In this document: in pieces, positions 8,039-15,320 of the stretch | How the letters are laid out: each line of letters opens with the position of its first letter | Numbering within the stretch: position 1 is the first letter of the stretch | From: Fimenecus sp052169395 | GTDB taxonomy: Bacteria > Bacillota > Clostridia > Oscillospirales > Acutalibacteraceae | NCBI GenBank assembly: GCA_052169395.1 | Contig: JBQNCN010000003.1 | Span: 124,001 to 188,000, forward strand | Length of the DNA: 64,000 nt | Reading direction: 5' to 3' | Made by a program: the position numbers and the translations under genes | The notes under the pieces: generated by a model | The model's database searches: none | Seen by the model: only the letters and a program-made list of their open reading frames with translations | Told to the model about the DNA's origin: nothing

Positions 8039-9769
8039 TTATTTTTCTTTACGCTTTGCAAGTTCCTCTTCCTCAAGCTTTCTGTATGCAACCTTACCAA
8101 CAAGAGTTTTGGGCAGCTCCGTTCTGAATTCTATTTCACGAGGACGACCATAAGTTGAAACATTTTTGTTGCAAATAGCAAGTATTTCTTCTTTAATTTT
8201 ATCTGAAGGTTCCACTCCCGGCTTTAAAACGACAAACGCCTTTACAACTTGCATTTTATATGGATCCGGAATTCCTATACAGCAAGCAAGAAGAACATCA
8301 GAATGACTGCAAATTGCATTTTCTACCTGTGACGGATAAACATTGATTCCACTTACTATTATAAGTCTTTTCAACCTCTGTTTAAAATATACAAATCCGT
8401 CACTATCCATAGTGCCGAGATCTCCTGTATGAAGCCAAACATTACCATCTGAATGTGTACGAAGCGTTGAAGCGGTTTCTCTAACATTTTTCAAATATCT
8501 TTTCATAACGGAAGGACCGGAAATACATATTTCACCTTCCTGACCATAAGGAATTTCTTCATCAGTTGTCGGATCGACAATTTGATAATATGTATCAGGG
8601 AATGGAATTCCTATTGAACCTACTCTATAATTTTCTTTTTCAAAAGGGGTAAGGCATGAAGCAGTAACACATTCCGTTGTTCCAAAACCTTCACGAATTG
8701 TAATCTTTGCATTATGCTCAAACAGAAACTTATCAACCTTTTTCTTAAGTTCAACAGGAAGCGAATCTCCTCCACAAAACACTCCGTCAAGAAAAGATAA
8801 ATCAACACCGTCAAGACCTGTGGTTCTTAAAAGTGCCTCAAAGAGTGTTGGCACTCCCGGAATTACAGTCGGTTTCTCTTTTTTTATAAGTTTAGCATAT
8901 GTTTTTACCGTAAACTGAGGCACTAAAATACAGGTTCCACCTACTGCAAGCGGAGTATGGATTCCAACTCCTAGTCCAAATCCGTGGAAAAGCGGCATAA
9001 CCGACAACATCCTCATGTTTTCAAGAGAAAATCCTGCTGCGCTTCTAAGTTGCCATACAAGTGCATTCATATTTATATTTGTCAATTCAATGCCCTTGGA
9101 TGTACCTGTTGTTCCACCTGAAAACAATACTATTGCCGTATCATTTCCTTCAACTTCAATTTTCGGAAGCTGAACGCCTTTTCCATTTTTAATAAAACTA
9201 TTCCACGAAATTATCATTGAATTATTCTTTGGAAGCGGTGCAGGTTTTTTCTTTACCGTAACAGGATAAAGTACATTAAAAGGAAACTTCAAAGCATCCT
9301 GTATTCTTGCAACAATTACCTTTACATTAAAATCAAGCTCTGAAATAGCCTCCATTGCTTTTTCATAAAACATATCAAGGACAATTATAGCCTTTGAATT
9401 TGTCATATTAAGATAATATTTAATTTCACCAGGAGCAGAAAGCGGATGAATTGTAGCTGCCACAGCATTTACCCTGTTTATAGCATATAGTGCATTAACA
9501 CCTTGAGGAGTGTTCGGCATCATAATAGTAACTGTATCACCTTTTGAAATTCCTGCTGCTACAAGTCCTCTAGCTGTTTCATCAATAGCCTTTAAAAATT
9601 CATTATATGTAGTAGCTTTTCCTTGAAATTCATAGGCATGAACATTTGCATGTGTTTCAGCAGCTTTTTGAACAGCCTCATAAATGGAAAATTCCGGGTA
9701 ATCCAAAAATCTGTTTTCTTCTGAATAATATTTAAGCCAAGGGGCTTTTATCTGCTTTTCGTACTTCAT
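8039..9769 (-). CDS. AMP-forming long-chain acyl-CoA synthetase family protein
   Basis: 576-aa ANL-superfamily adenylating enzyme. Visible motifs are the P-loop-like FSGGTTGTSKGIELTN, the A5 motif GFGTTECVTASC, the A7/A8 region WLHTGDLGTMDSDGFVYF followed by KRLIIVSGINVYPSQVE, and a C-terminal PKTLVGKVAYRKLEEEE containing the candidate catalytic lysine of the A10 motif. It should activate a fatty acid to acyl-AMP and then acyl-CoA. ATG at 9769 with GGAG upstream. First gene of the three-gene operon with the PlsC-like acyltransferase, suggesting activation of exogenous or recycled fatty acids for phospholipid acylation. Chain length is not readable from sequence. Confidence 0.9.
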   Translation of the reverse strand: MKYEKQIKAPWLKYYSEENRFLDYPEFSIYEAVQKAAETHANVHAYEFQGKATTYNEFLKAIDETARGLVAAGISKGDTVTIMMPNTPQGVNALYAINRVNAVAATIHPLSAPGEIKYYLNMTNSKAIIVLDMFYEKAMEAISELDFNVKVIVARIQDALKFPFNVLYPVTVKKKPAPLPKNNSMIISWNSFIKNGKGVQLPKIEVEGNDTAIVLFSGGTTGTSKGIELTNINMNALVWQLRSAAGFSLENMRMLSVMPLFHGFGLGVGIHTPLAVGGTCILVPQFTVKTYAKLIKKEKPTVIPGVPTLFEALLRTTGLDGVDLSFLDGVFCGGDSLPVELKKKVDKFLFEHNAKITIREGFGTTECVTASCLTPFEKENYRVGSIGIPFPDTYYQIVDPTTDEEIPYGQEGEICISGPSVMKRYLKNVRETASTLRTHSDGNVWLHTGDLGTMDSDGFVYFKQRLKRLIIVSGINVYPSQVENAICSHSDVLLACCIGIPDPYKMQVVKAFVVLKPGVEPSDKIKEEILAICNKNVSTYGRPREIEFRTELPKTLVGKVAYRKLEEEELAKRKEK

Positions 9770-9847
9770 AATTTACTCCAATTATTACTTTATGATAAAA
9801 TAATATCAAATTTCAGCATTTATAAATATAAACAAAATATAAACTAG

Positions 9848-9875
9848 CAAATAAAAAGGCACGCTTTGCGTGCCT
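9848..9875 (-). terminator. Intrinsic terminator of tRNA-Val
   Basis: The minus strand reads a GC-rich stem AGGCACGC, loop AAA, GCGTGCCT, then TTTTATTTG. The stem begins right after the CCA end of the tRNA. Confidence 0.8.
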
Positions 9876-9951
9876 TGGTGGATGTTAACGGACTCGAACC
9901 GCTGACCCTTCGCACGTCAAGCGAATGCTCTACCAACTGAGCTAAACATCC
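9876..9951 (-). tRNA. tRNA-Val (anticodon GAC)
   Basis: A full cloverleaf can be folded on the minus strand: acceptor GGATGTT with AACATCC, D-arm GCTC/GAGC, anticodon stem TTCGC/GCGAA with loop TTGACGT (anticodon GAC), T-arm AGCGG-TTCGAGT-CCGTT, discriminator A, and a genome-encoded CCA. It reads valine codons GUC and GUU. It has its own terminator and stands alone. Confidence 0.97.
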
Positions 9952-10051
9952 TCAAAATATAATAATGTTATTATACAAAAAAAGAAAAAAAATGCAAGCA
10001 TAAAAATTATTTTCATTTTTATACTTAATATTTTTTATAGTTGAAACTATC

Positions 10052-10080
10052 TTGTTTTTAATATAAAATTAATATATAAA
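10052..10080 (+). promoter_or_regulatory. Candidate promoter of the NHL-like gene
   Basis: TTGTTT, 17-base spacer and TATAAA, ending 23 bases before the GTG start. The region is very AT-rich, so chance similarity is possible. Confidence 0.4.
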
Positions 10081-10103
10081 ATCAGTAAAAGGATGCCTTT
10101 GGC

Positions 10104-10775
10104 GTGTTAAAGATAATTGACAATAAAATTTGTGATATAATGGCTTTTGATGCGGGAGTTGTTTATTCCATCAAAGAAATTATGCCTGATAAAAAAATAA
10201 AATTTTCTTTTTTCGGATACGACATAAAAAACAATCGTGTTTTAGAGGTAAAAAAAGAAGATTATCAAAGACTTAAATTTGGAGATTCATTTAAAACAAT
10301 ATGCAATGAAGTGCGCAATTATGTTGAATGTGATACCGAATTTTTAAATGATGGTGCAGTAATCGCACTTTTACAGACAGGTGAAGCGGCAGTATACGAT
10401 ATAAACGGTATGGGTATTTGGTACGGTGCACTCTTATATCACGACAGTCCACTTATGAGCATTTCCAAGCACGGAACACTTCTTTGGGGTACTTCTCCAG
10501 AACAAAAAGCGGTGGTTTCATATTCAATTTCACACAGAAAATTTCATATGAGAATAGGCGGTGGTAAAAACTCATCTTTTTCAGAGCCTACCTCTGTTTT
10601 TGCATATAATAATTATTTATATGTTGCAGATCACGGTACAAATAAAATCCGTACAGTAAACCTAAAAACTTTCAGAGTTAAAGATTATCTTGAATTTGAA
10701 GAACCCATTTACAAATATCTTCGTACAACAGATAAAGAAATTGTAGTACTTGAAAGCGGAACATATATTTTATAA
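10104..10775 (+). CDS. Uncharacterised protein with an NHL-like beta-propeller segment
   Basis: 223-aa protein with no signal peptide or membrane segment. Its second half contains one recognisable NHL/propeller-type blade (FSEPTSVFAYNNYLYVADHG, then TNKIRTVNL), and the first half has beta-rich segments ending in hydrophobic-acidic turns that may be further diverged blades. No catalytic motif is seen. The start is a GTG at 10104 with AAAAGGA ten bases upstream. It is a single plus-strand gene between tRNA-Val and convergent glnA, with which it shares a bidirectional terminator. Function unknown; a ligand- or protein-binding propeller is a guess. Confidence 0.75.
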   Translation: MLKIIDNKICDIMAFDAGVVYSIKEIMPDKKIKFSFFGYDIKNNRVLEVKKEDYQRLKFGDSFKTICNEVRNYVECDTEFLNDGAVIALLQTGEAAVYDINGMGIWYGALLYHDSPLMSISKHGTLLWGTSPEQKAVVSYSISHRKFHMRIGGGKNSSFSEPTSVFAYNNYLYVADHGTNKIRTVNLKTFRVKDYLEFEEPIYKYLRTTDKEIVVLESGTYIL

Positions 10776-10795
10776 TTAAGTTCCTACCTAAAAAC

Positions 10796-10820
10796 AAAAA
10801 GACGGAAGTTCCGTCTTTTT
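10796..10820. terminator. Bidirectional terminator between the NHL-like gene and glnA
   Basis: A ten-base stem AAAAAGACGG/CCGTCTTTTT around AAGTT has an A-run on one side and a T-run on the other, so it can terminate both converging transcripts. Confidence 0.85.
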
Positions 10821-10842
10821 TATTTTTTTAGATTTAATTTTA

Positions 10843-12165
10843 TCAATACTTTGTTAAATAACGTTCAACTTCCCAATTTGACACAGATGTTCTGTACTGT
10901 TCCCATTCACGACGCTTACCCTCAAGATATTTCTGATATACATGTTCTCCAAGCGCTTCTTTTACAAAATCATCTTTTTCATATTCATCCATTGCTCTTG
11001 AAAGATTTGCCGGGAGACAATCAATACCTGCCGATTTAATTTCAGTTTTTGTCATCTCATAAATATTCTTTTGATTTGCCTTAGGAGGAAGCATTCCCTT
11101 TTTAATACCGTCAAGACCTGCCGCAAGACACATAGCCATTTCAAGATATGGATTACAGGACGGATCGGGAGAACGGAGTTCAACTCTTGTGCCAAGTCCT
11201 CTTGATGCAGGAACTCTTACCAATGCAGACCTATTTGATGCCGACCATGAAATATACACAGGAGCTTCATAACCCGGAACCAATCTTTTATATGAATTTA
11301 CAAGCGGATTTGCAACAGCGGTTATCGCCTTCACATGATTTAAAATTCCTGCAATAAAATTAAGTGCTATATCTGATAATCCGTCTTCTTTGGTTTCATC
11401 ATAAAACGCATTTTTTCCATTCTTAAAAAGAGACATATTGGTATGCATTCCAGAACCTGCAATTCCAAAAACAGGCTTGGGCATAAATGTTGCGTGAAGT
11501 CCGTGTCTTCTTGCATAAGTTTTTACAACATGCTTAAATGTTTCAACATTATCAGCAGCTTTGACAACCTCATCAAATCTAAAATCTATTTCATGCTGAC
11601 CTACCGCACACTCATGGTGAGAAGCCTCAATTTCATACCCCATATCCTCAAGCGCAAGACAGATGTCTCTACGACACTGTTCACCTTGATCTGCAGGACC
11701 CATATCAAAATATCCCGCAACATCGCTGGTCTTTGTAGTCGGATTTCCATTTTCATCAATTTGAAAAAGAAAAAATTCACACTCCGGGCCTACATTAAAG
11801 GTAAATCCCATATCCGAAGCTTCTTTAACAACTTTTTTCAAAACATTTCTCGGATCTCCCATAAATGCGGTTTTATTATCCGAAACATAAACATCACAGA
11901 TAAGTCTTGCCACTCTATCTTTCCATGGAAGAATTGTAAAGCTGTCGTAATCCGGATGAAGATACATATCACTTTCATTTATTCTGACAAAGCCTTCAAT
12001 TGATGAACCGTCAAACATCATTCCGTTGTTAAGTGCCTTTTCAAGCTGGCTTCTTGTAATTGCAACATTTTTCATACTTCCGAAAATATCCGTAAATTGC
12101 ATTCTTATAAATTTAACATCATTTTCATCGGCAAGTCTTAAAATATCTTCTTTAGTATAACTCAT
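10843..12165 (-). CDS. glnA: Glutamine synthetase, type I (alpha subtype)
   Basis: Makes glutamine from glutamate, ammonia and ATP. The ATG at 12165 follows AAAGGAG and gives 440 aa; an in-frame upstream start would add eleven unrelated residues. Family motifs: DGSSIEGF near 50, NVGPECEFFLF near 120, the ATP/ammonia site region PVFGIAGSGMH with NMSLF, and PGYEAPVYISWS. Length and absence of the adenylylation loop sequence place it in GSI-alpha, typically controlled by feedback inhibition and regulator binding rather than adenylylation. A consensus promoter lies in the 3' end of the upstream gene and a hairpin forms in the leader, so it is probably transcribed separately from its neighbours. 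Confidence 0.97.
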   Translation of the reverse strand: MSYTKEDILRLADENDVKFIRMQFTDIFGSMKNVAITRSQLEKALNNGMMFDGSSIEGFVRINESDMYLHPDYDSFTILPWKDRVARLICDVYVSDNKTAFMGDPRNVLKKVVKEASDMGFTFNVGPECEFFLFQIDENGNPTTKTSDVAGYFDMGPADQGEQCRRDICLALEDMGYEIEASHHECAVGQHEIDFRFDEVVKAADNVETFKHVVKTYARRHGLHATFMPKPVFGIAGSGMHTNMSLFKNGKNAFYDETKEDGLSDIALNFIAGILNHVKAITAVANPLVNSYKRLVPGYEAPVYISWSASNRSALVRVPASRGLGTRVELRSPDPSCNPYLEMAMCLAAGLDGIKKGMLPPKANQKNIYEMTKTEIKSAGIDCLPANLSRAMDEYEKDDFVKEALGEHVYQKYLEGKRREWEQYRTSVSNWEVERYLTKY

Positions 12166-12189
12166 ATCATTCTCCTTTAAAATTAAAAG

Positions 12190-12219
12190 AGACAACAAGG
12201 AATAGGACCTCGTTGTCTT
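12190..12219 (-). promoter_or_regulatory. glnA leader hairpin (terminator or attenuator)
   Basis: On the minus strand AAGACAACGAGG pairs with CCTTGTTGTCT (one G-T pair) around a seven-base loop and is followed by CTTTTAATTTT, ending 24 bases before the glnA start. It can terminate the upstream rsmD-rsuA transcript. Because a consensus promoter lies upstream of it, it is also the 5' leader of glnA mRNA, so it may act as an attenuator. The loop is not the A1/G4 hexaloop expected of ANTAR targets. Confidence 0.65.
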
Positions 12220-12224
12220 ATAAA

Positions 12225-12941
12225 TTATATTATATCCTTAACATTCAGTTTGTCAACCGATTTTTTTAAAATAAAAAGTTCATCTTCCGTAAGCTCACGA
12301 AATTCTCCTTTTTTAAGAGCTTTATCAAGAAAAACTCCACCTATACTGATACGGTGAAGATCTTCAACTTCATTTTGAAGCAAATAAAAAATTTCCCTAA
12401 CCTCATGATATTTACCCTCGGTAAGAATTATATCACATTCATATTCACCTGTCTGCACAAGAGTTTTCACTTTATAAGCTGAGATATTTTTTATTCTTTC
12501 AGTATAATCTTTTTTAAACGAATTTTTTAACCTTACACTATAAATTTTCTCAACCTGTGATTTAGGCGAAGTTATATTATGAATAAAATCTCCGTCATTT
12601 GTCAAAAGTAAAAATCCCGTACTATCCTTATCAAGCCGGCCCACAGGAGATAAATTTTTAACACGAAGTTCTCTTGGAACAAGTTCAATCACCGTTTTTT
12701 CAAATCTGTCAGTCGTTGCACTTAAAAATTTCTTAGGTTTATTAAGCATCAAATACAAAAACGGTGATTTTCTTACAGTTTTCCCATCAATACAAACACT
12801 TGCTGTTTTCTCATCAAGCTTTTGTTCAGAGCATTCCGCAATTTTTCCATCTACACTCACAAGCTTTTTTTTCACAAGCTTTTTAATATCAGAGCGTGAA
12901 AGATTTTCACGCTCCGATATGTATTTATCCAATCTTATCAA
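12225..12941 (-). CDS. 16S rRNA pseudouridine synthase, RsuA family
   Basis: 238-aa enzyme that would convert a uridine of 16S rRNA (U516 in E. coli) to pseudouridine. It has an N-terminal S4 RNA-binding domain (about 1-50) and the catalytic domain, with motif VGRLDKDSTGFLLLTNDG containing the catalytic Asp and the RsuA-like KKFLSATTDR. It starts with TTG directly abutting the TAG stop of the preceding gene, with no strong Shine-Dalgarno site, so translation is probably coupled. Last gene of the rsmD-coaD operon. RluB/RluE-type specificity cannot be fully excluded. Confidence 0.9.
   Translation of the reverse strand: MIRLDKYISERENLSRSDIKKLVKKKLVSVDGKIAECSEQKLDEKTASVCIDGKTVRKSPFLYLMLNKPKKFLSATTDRFEKTVIELVPRELRVKNLSPVGRLDKDSTGFLLLTNDGDFIHNITSPKSQVEKIYSVRLKNSFKKDYTERIKNISAYKVKTLVQTGEYECDIILTEGKYHEVREIFYLLQNEVEDLHRISIGGVFLDKALKKGEFRELTEDELFILKKSVDKLNVKDII
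12229..12256 (-). promoter_or_regulatory. Consensus promoter of glnA inside the 3' end of the pseudouridine synthase gene
   Basis: Perfect -35 TTGACA (12256-12251) and perfect -10 TATAAT (12234-12229) with a 16-base spacer, all within the last eleven codons of the upstream coding sequence. Transcription would begin just before the leader hairpin. Confidence 0.75.
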
Positions 12942-13547
12942 CTAATCTAAAAAATCATCTTCAGGAGCCTTTCCCTGAACCGGCTGAGATGGCATAGGTC
13001 TTGCCTGGCTTGCTTTTCTAACATTTATTCTTGCATCACGAATTTTATTTGCAGCATCGGTTACAAGGAGATCTGTATCATGAAGTATGTCCTCCACATA
13101 TTTATTTGCCGCACTTCTCGCCTTTCTTGAGTAATCATCTGCAGCATTTTTCACATCATTTGCACGATTATTTGCATTTTGCATAATTTCCGCAGCCTTT
13201 TGTTTTGACTCCTCAATTATTTCATTTCCCGCCTTTCTTGCCGCCTCGGTAATTTCATGCTCGGTAACCATCTGTGCCGCTCTTATTTCAGCATCTTCTA
13301 TGGTCTTTGCAGCAGTATCTCTTGCCGCCTTTAAAATTTCTTCTCTATTTGTTGCTATTGCTCTTGCATTTTTTATTTCATCAGGAATATAAAGCCTCAT
13401 ATCCTGAATAATTTCTTTAAGTTCATCTGCATTAACACTTTTATTTGAAGAAAACGGAACGCCTTTAGCGTTTTCCACAACTTCATCAAGCTCATCTATA
13501 AGACTGCTTATACTGCGAAATTGCGGTGTAGCTTGTTCTCTTGCCAT
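12942..13547 (-). CDS. Coiled-coil protein encoded next to coaD (function unknown)
   Basis: 201-aa soluble protein. Residues about 50-170 are a long Ala/Glu/Lys-rich helix with heptad character, resembling ATP synthase subunit b/E or DivIVA-like coiled coils. The N-terminus (FRSISSLIDELDEVVENAKG) resembles the membrane-targeting or assembly segments seen at the start of DivIVA-type proteins, but no motif is diagnostic. The C-terminus is rich in Pro, Gln and acidic residues. It has a good GAGAGG ribosome site and lies 3 nt after coaD and directly before the pseudouridine synthase. A cell-envelope or scaffolding role is speculation. Confidence 0.8.
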   Translation of the reverse strand: MAREQATPQFRSISSLIDELDEVVENAKGVPFSSNKSVNADELKEIIQDMRLYIPDEIKNARAIATNREEILKAARDTAAKTIEDAEIRAAQMVTEHEITEAARKAGNEIIEESKQKAAEIMQNANNRANDVKNAADDYSRKARSAANKYVEDILHDTDLLVTDAANKIRDARINVRKASQARPMPSQPVQGKAPEDDFLD

Positions 13548-13550
13548 TTT

Positions 13551-14060
13551 TTACCTCTCAATTTTATTTTTAATTATTCTTTCTTTTATTTTTTGTTCAA
13601 TCTCGGCAGGTACAAAACCGCTTATATCTCCGCCAAGTTCACAAACCTGTTTTACGACGGAAGAGCTTAAATACATATTTTCCGCTCCTGTTGTCAAAAA
13701 TACTGTTTCAAGCTCCGTATTCAATTTTTTGTTTGTAAGTGCCTGCTGAAACTCATCCTCAAAATCCGTTACGGCACGAAGGCCCTTTATTATGGCTACT
13801 GCTTTTTTTTCTTTAGCAAATGCAGCCAAAAGGCCATTATATTTTTCAACACTTACATTTTTATATTCTTTTACAGAGATTCTTATAAGTTCAACCCTCT
13901 CATCGGCAGTAAACATATAATTACCTCGTTTTTTCCAGTTGGTAAGTACGGTTACTATAACATTATCAAAAAGTTTTGAAGCACGCCTGATTATATCTAT
14001 ATGTCCACTTGTAACAGGGTCAAAAGATCCCGGAACAATTACCGTTCTTTCCTCACACAT
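13551..14060 (-). CDS. coaD: Phosphopantetheine adenylyltransferase
   Basis: Penultimate step of coenzyme A synthesis: 4'-phosphopantetheine plus ATP to dephospho-CoA. The nucleotidyltransferase motif GSFDPVTSGH is at the N-terminus and the ISSSVVK-type motif appears as YLSSSVVKQV near residue 128. The ATG at 14060 gives 169 aa and has GGTGAG four bases upstream, overlapping the rsmD stop; a GTG nine bases further upstream lacks a ribosome site. The pairing rsmD-coaD is very common in bacteria. Confidence 0.95.
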   Translation of the reverse strand: MCEERTVIVPGSFDPVTSGHIDIIRRASKLFDNVIVTVLTNWKKRGNYMFTADERVELIRISVKEYKNVSVEKYNGLLAAFAKEKKAVAIIKGLRAVTDFEDEFQQALTNKKLNTELETVFLTTGAENMYLSSSVVKQVCELGGDISGFVPAEIEQKIKERIIKNKIER

Positions 14061-14061
14061 A

Positions 14062-14607
14062 TCACTCACCGAAATTTTTGTATGTCGTAATTTTTATTTT
14101 AGAATATTTATAAACTCTATATAAAACAAGTCCTTTTGATGTTTCAGGAAGTTCTTCTTTAAAATCTGTTTCACAGAATACCATACCGTTTTCATTTAAG
14201 AGTTCTCCACAAAGTTCAAGTGCCTTTTGGCAAAGCCCAGAATTATATGGCGGATCAATAAATATGTAATCAAATCTATCAACGCATCTTTTAAGATATG
14301 AAATACTGTCTGAATTTATAATCCTTGATTTAGATGAAAATCCGCAAAGTTCAACATTCCTTTTTGTAACAGCAAGGCTTTCCCTTGAGCTATCAACAAA
14401 AACTACAGATTCAGCTCCTCTTGAAATCGCCTCAATACCAAGCTGACCAGAGCCTGAAAAAAGATCCAAAACAGTTTTCCCGCTTAAATTAAACTGAATA
14501 GATGAAAACATCCCCTCTTTAACTCTATCAGATGTAGGGCGAACCAAATCCGTTCCCTGAAGAGTTTCCAATCGTCGTCCTCTCGCAAGACCTGTAATTA
14601 CTCTCAA
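14062..14607 (-). CDS. rsmD: 16S rRNA (guanine966-N2)-methyltransferase
   Basis: 181-aa SAM-dependent methyltransferase acting on the 30S subunit. Motifs are RGRRLETL and PTSDRVKEGMFSSI at the N-terminus, the SAM-binding VLDLFSGSGQLGIEAISRGA and the catalytic DPPY. It starts at TTG 14607 with GAGGTG upstream; the family N-terminus (MRVITG) begins exactly there. First gene of the operon with coaD, with a promoter in the gap after nrdR. Confidence 0.95.
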   Translation of the reverse strand: MRVITGLARGRRLETLQGTDLVRPTSDRVKEGMFSSIQFNLSGKTVLDLFSGSGQLGIEAISRGAESVVFVDSSRESLAVTKRNVELCGFSSKSRIINSDSISYLKRCVDRFDYIFIDPPYNSGLCQKALELCGELLNENGMVFCETDFKEELPETSKGLVLYRVYKYSKIKITTYKNFGE

Positions 14608-14634
14608 GTTTCACCTCAACTATCTTATATTTAT

Positions 14635-14664
14635 ATTATATAATAAATAAACAAACTAAATCAA
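14635..14664 (-). promoter_or_regulatory. Promoter of the rsmD-coaD operon
   Basis: -35 TTGATT (14664-14659), 18-base spacer, -10 TATAAT (14640-14635), located just past the nrdR stop codon. Confidence 0.55.
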
Positions 14665-14668
14665 TATT

Positions 14669-15115
14669 TTAGTTAAGCGCAGAAATTTCCTTTGCAAAAT
14701 CCTGAATATCTTTAAACTCACGATATACGGAAGCATAACGCACATAAGCTACCGCATCGATTTCCTTAAGTTTTCCCATTGTAAGTTCACCTATACTTGC
14801 TGTAGGCACTTCTTTTTTAAATGTGCTTCTTATCTCATTTTCTATTTCATCAACTGCTTTTTCAAGTCTTTCAATAGATATTTGTCTTTTTTCACACGCT
14901 TTTACCATTCCGTTAAGTACCTTTTGTCTATCAAAGCTTTCACGAACTCCATCTCTTTTAATCACAAGAATAGGAGTACTTTCTATTATTTCATAGGTTG
15001 TAAAACGATATGCACAATTAAGGCACTCTCTTCGACGTCTTATACGTTCTCCATCATCAGTACCTCTGGAATCTACTACCTTGCTGTCTTCACAGCCACA
15101 TTTGGGACACTTCAT
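14669..15115 (-). CDS. nrdR: Transcriptional repressor NrdR
   Basis: 148-aa zinc-finger/ATP-cone repressor of ribonucleotide reductase genes. The N-terminal zinc ribbon has CPKCGCEDSKVVDSR and CLNCAYRFTTYE, followed by an ATP-cone domain beginning VIKRDGVRESFDRQKVL. It senses (d)ATP and represses nrd operons by binding paired NrdR boxes. A near-consensus box sits on its own promoter, suggesting autoregulation. No nrd structural genes lie in the window. Confidence 0.97.
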   Translation of the reverse strand: MKCPKCGCEDSKVVDSRGTDDGERIRRRRECLNCAYRFTTYEIIESTPILVIKRDGVRESFDRQKVLNGMVKACEKRQISIERLEKAVDEIENEIRSTFKKEVPTASIGELTMGKLKEIDAVAYVRYASVYREFKDIQDFAKEISALN

Positions 15116-15154
15116 ATATTACTCCTCAAAAAGTCGTGCTTTTAATTTCAAATA

Positions 15155-15170
15155 CCACTATATATAGTAT
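15155..15170. promoter_or_regulatory. NrdR box at the nrdR promoter
   Basis: The core CTATATATAG matches the NrdR-box core exactly, and 14 of 16 positions fit the consensus acaCwAtATaTwGtgt. The central 12 bases are a perfect palindrome. It abuts and overlaps the -10 element and start region of the nrdR promoter. Only one clear box is visible, whereas NrdR usually binds two. Confidence 0.7.
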
Positions 15171-15197
15171 TATATCAGCAGTTAATAATTATTTCAA
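15169..15197 (-). promoter_or_regulatory. Promoter of nrdR
   Basis: -35 TTGAAA (15197-15192), 17-base spacer, -10 TATAAT (15174-15169). The NrdR box directly follows the -10, so a bound repressor would block initiation. Confidence 0.7.
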
Positions 15198-15320
15198 TAA
15201 TTCAAAAAGTATAGCCTAACAAAAAAAACAAAAAATCATACAAATGTTTTGCCATTTTACCGCTTTTCAAAATGCAATATAAAGTGTAAAATAAAGGCAT
15301 AAAATATTTAGGAGGAAAAC

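Noticed and set aside
11443..12003. A 186-codon frame opposite glnA
   Set aside because: It is antisense to a well-supported essential gene and its translation has no domain; it is a by-product of codon bias.
12190..12219. ANTAR-type antiterminator target in the glnA leader
   Set aside because: The target needs paired stem-loops with hexanucleotide loops having A at position 1 and G at 4. Here there is one stem with a seven-base loop lacking that pattern.
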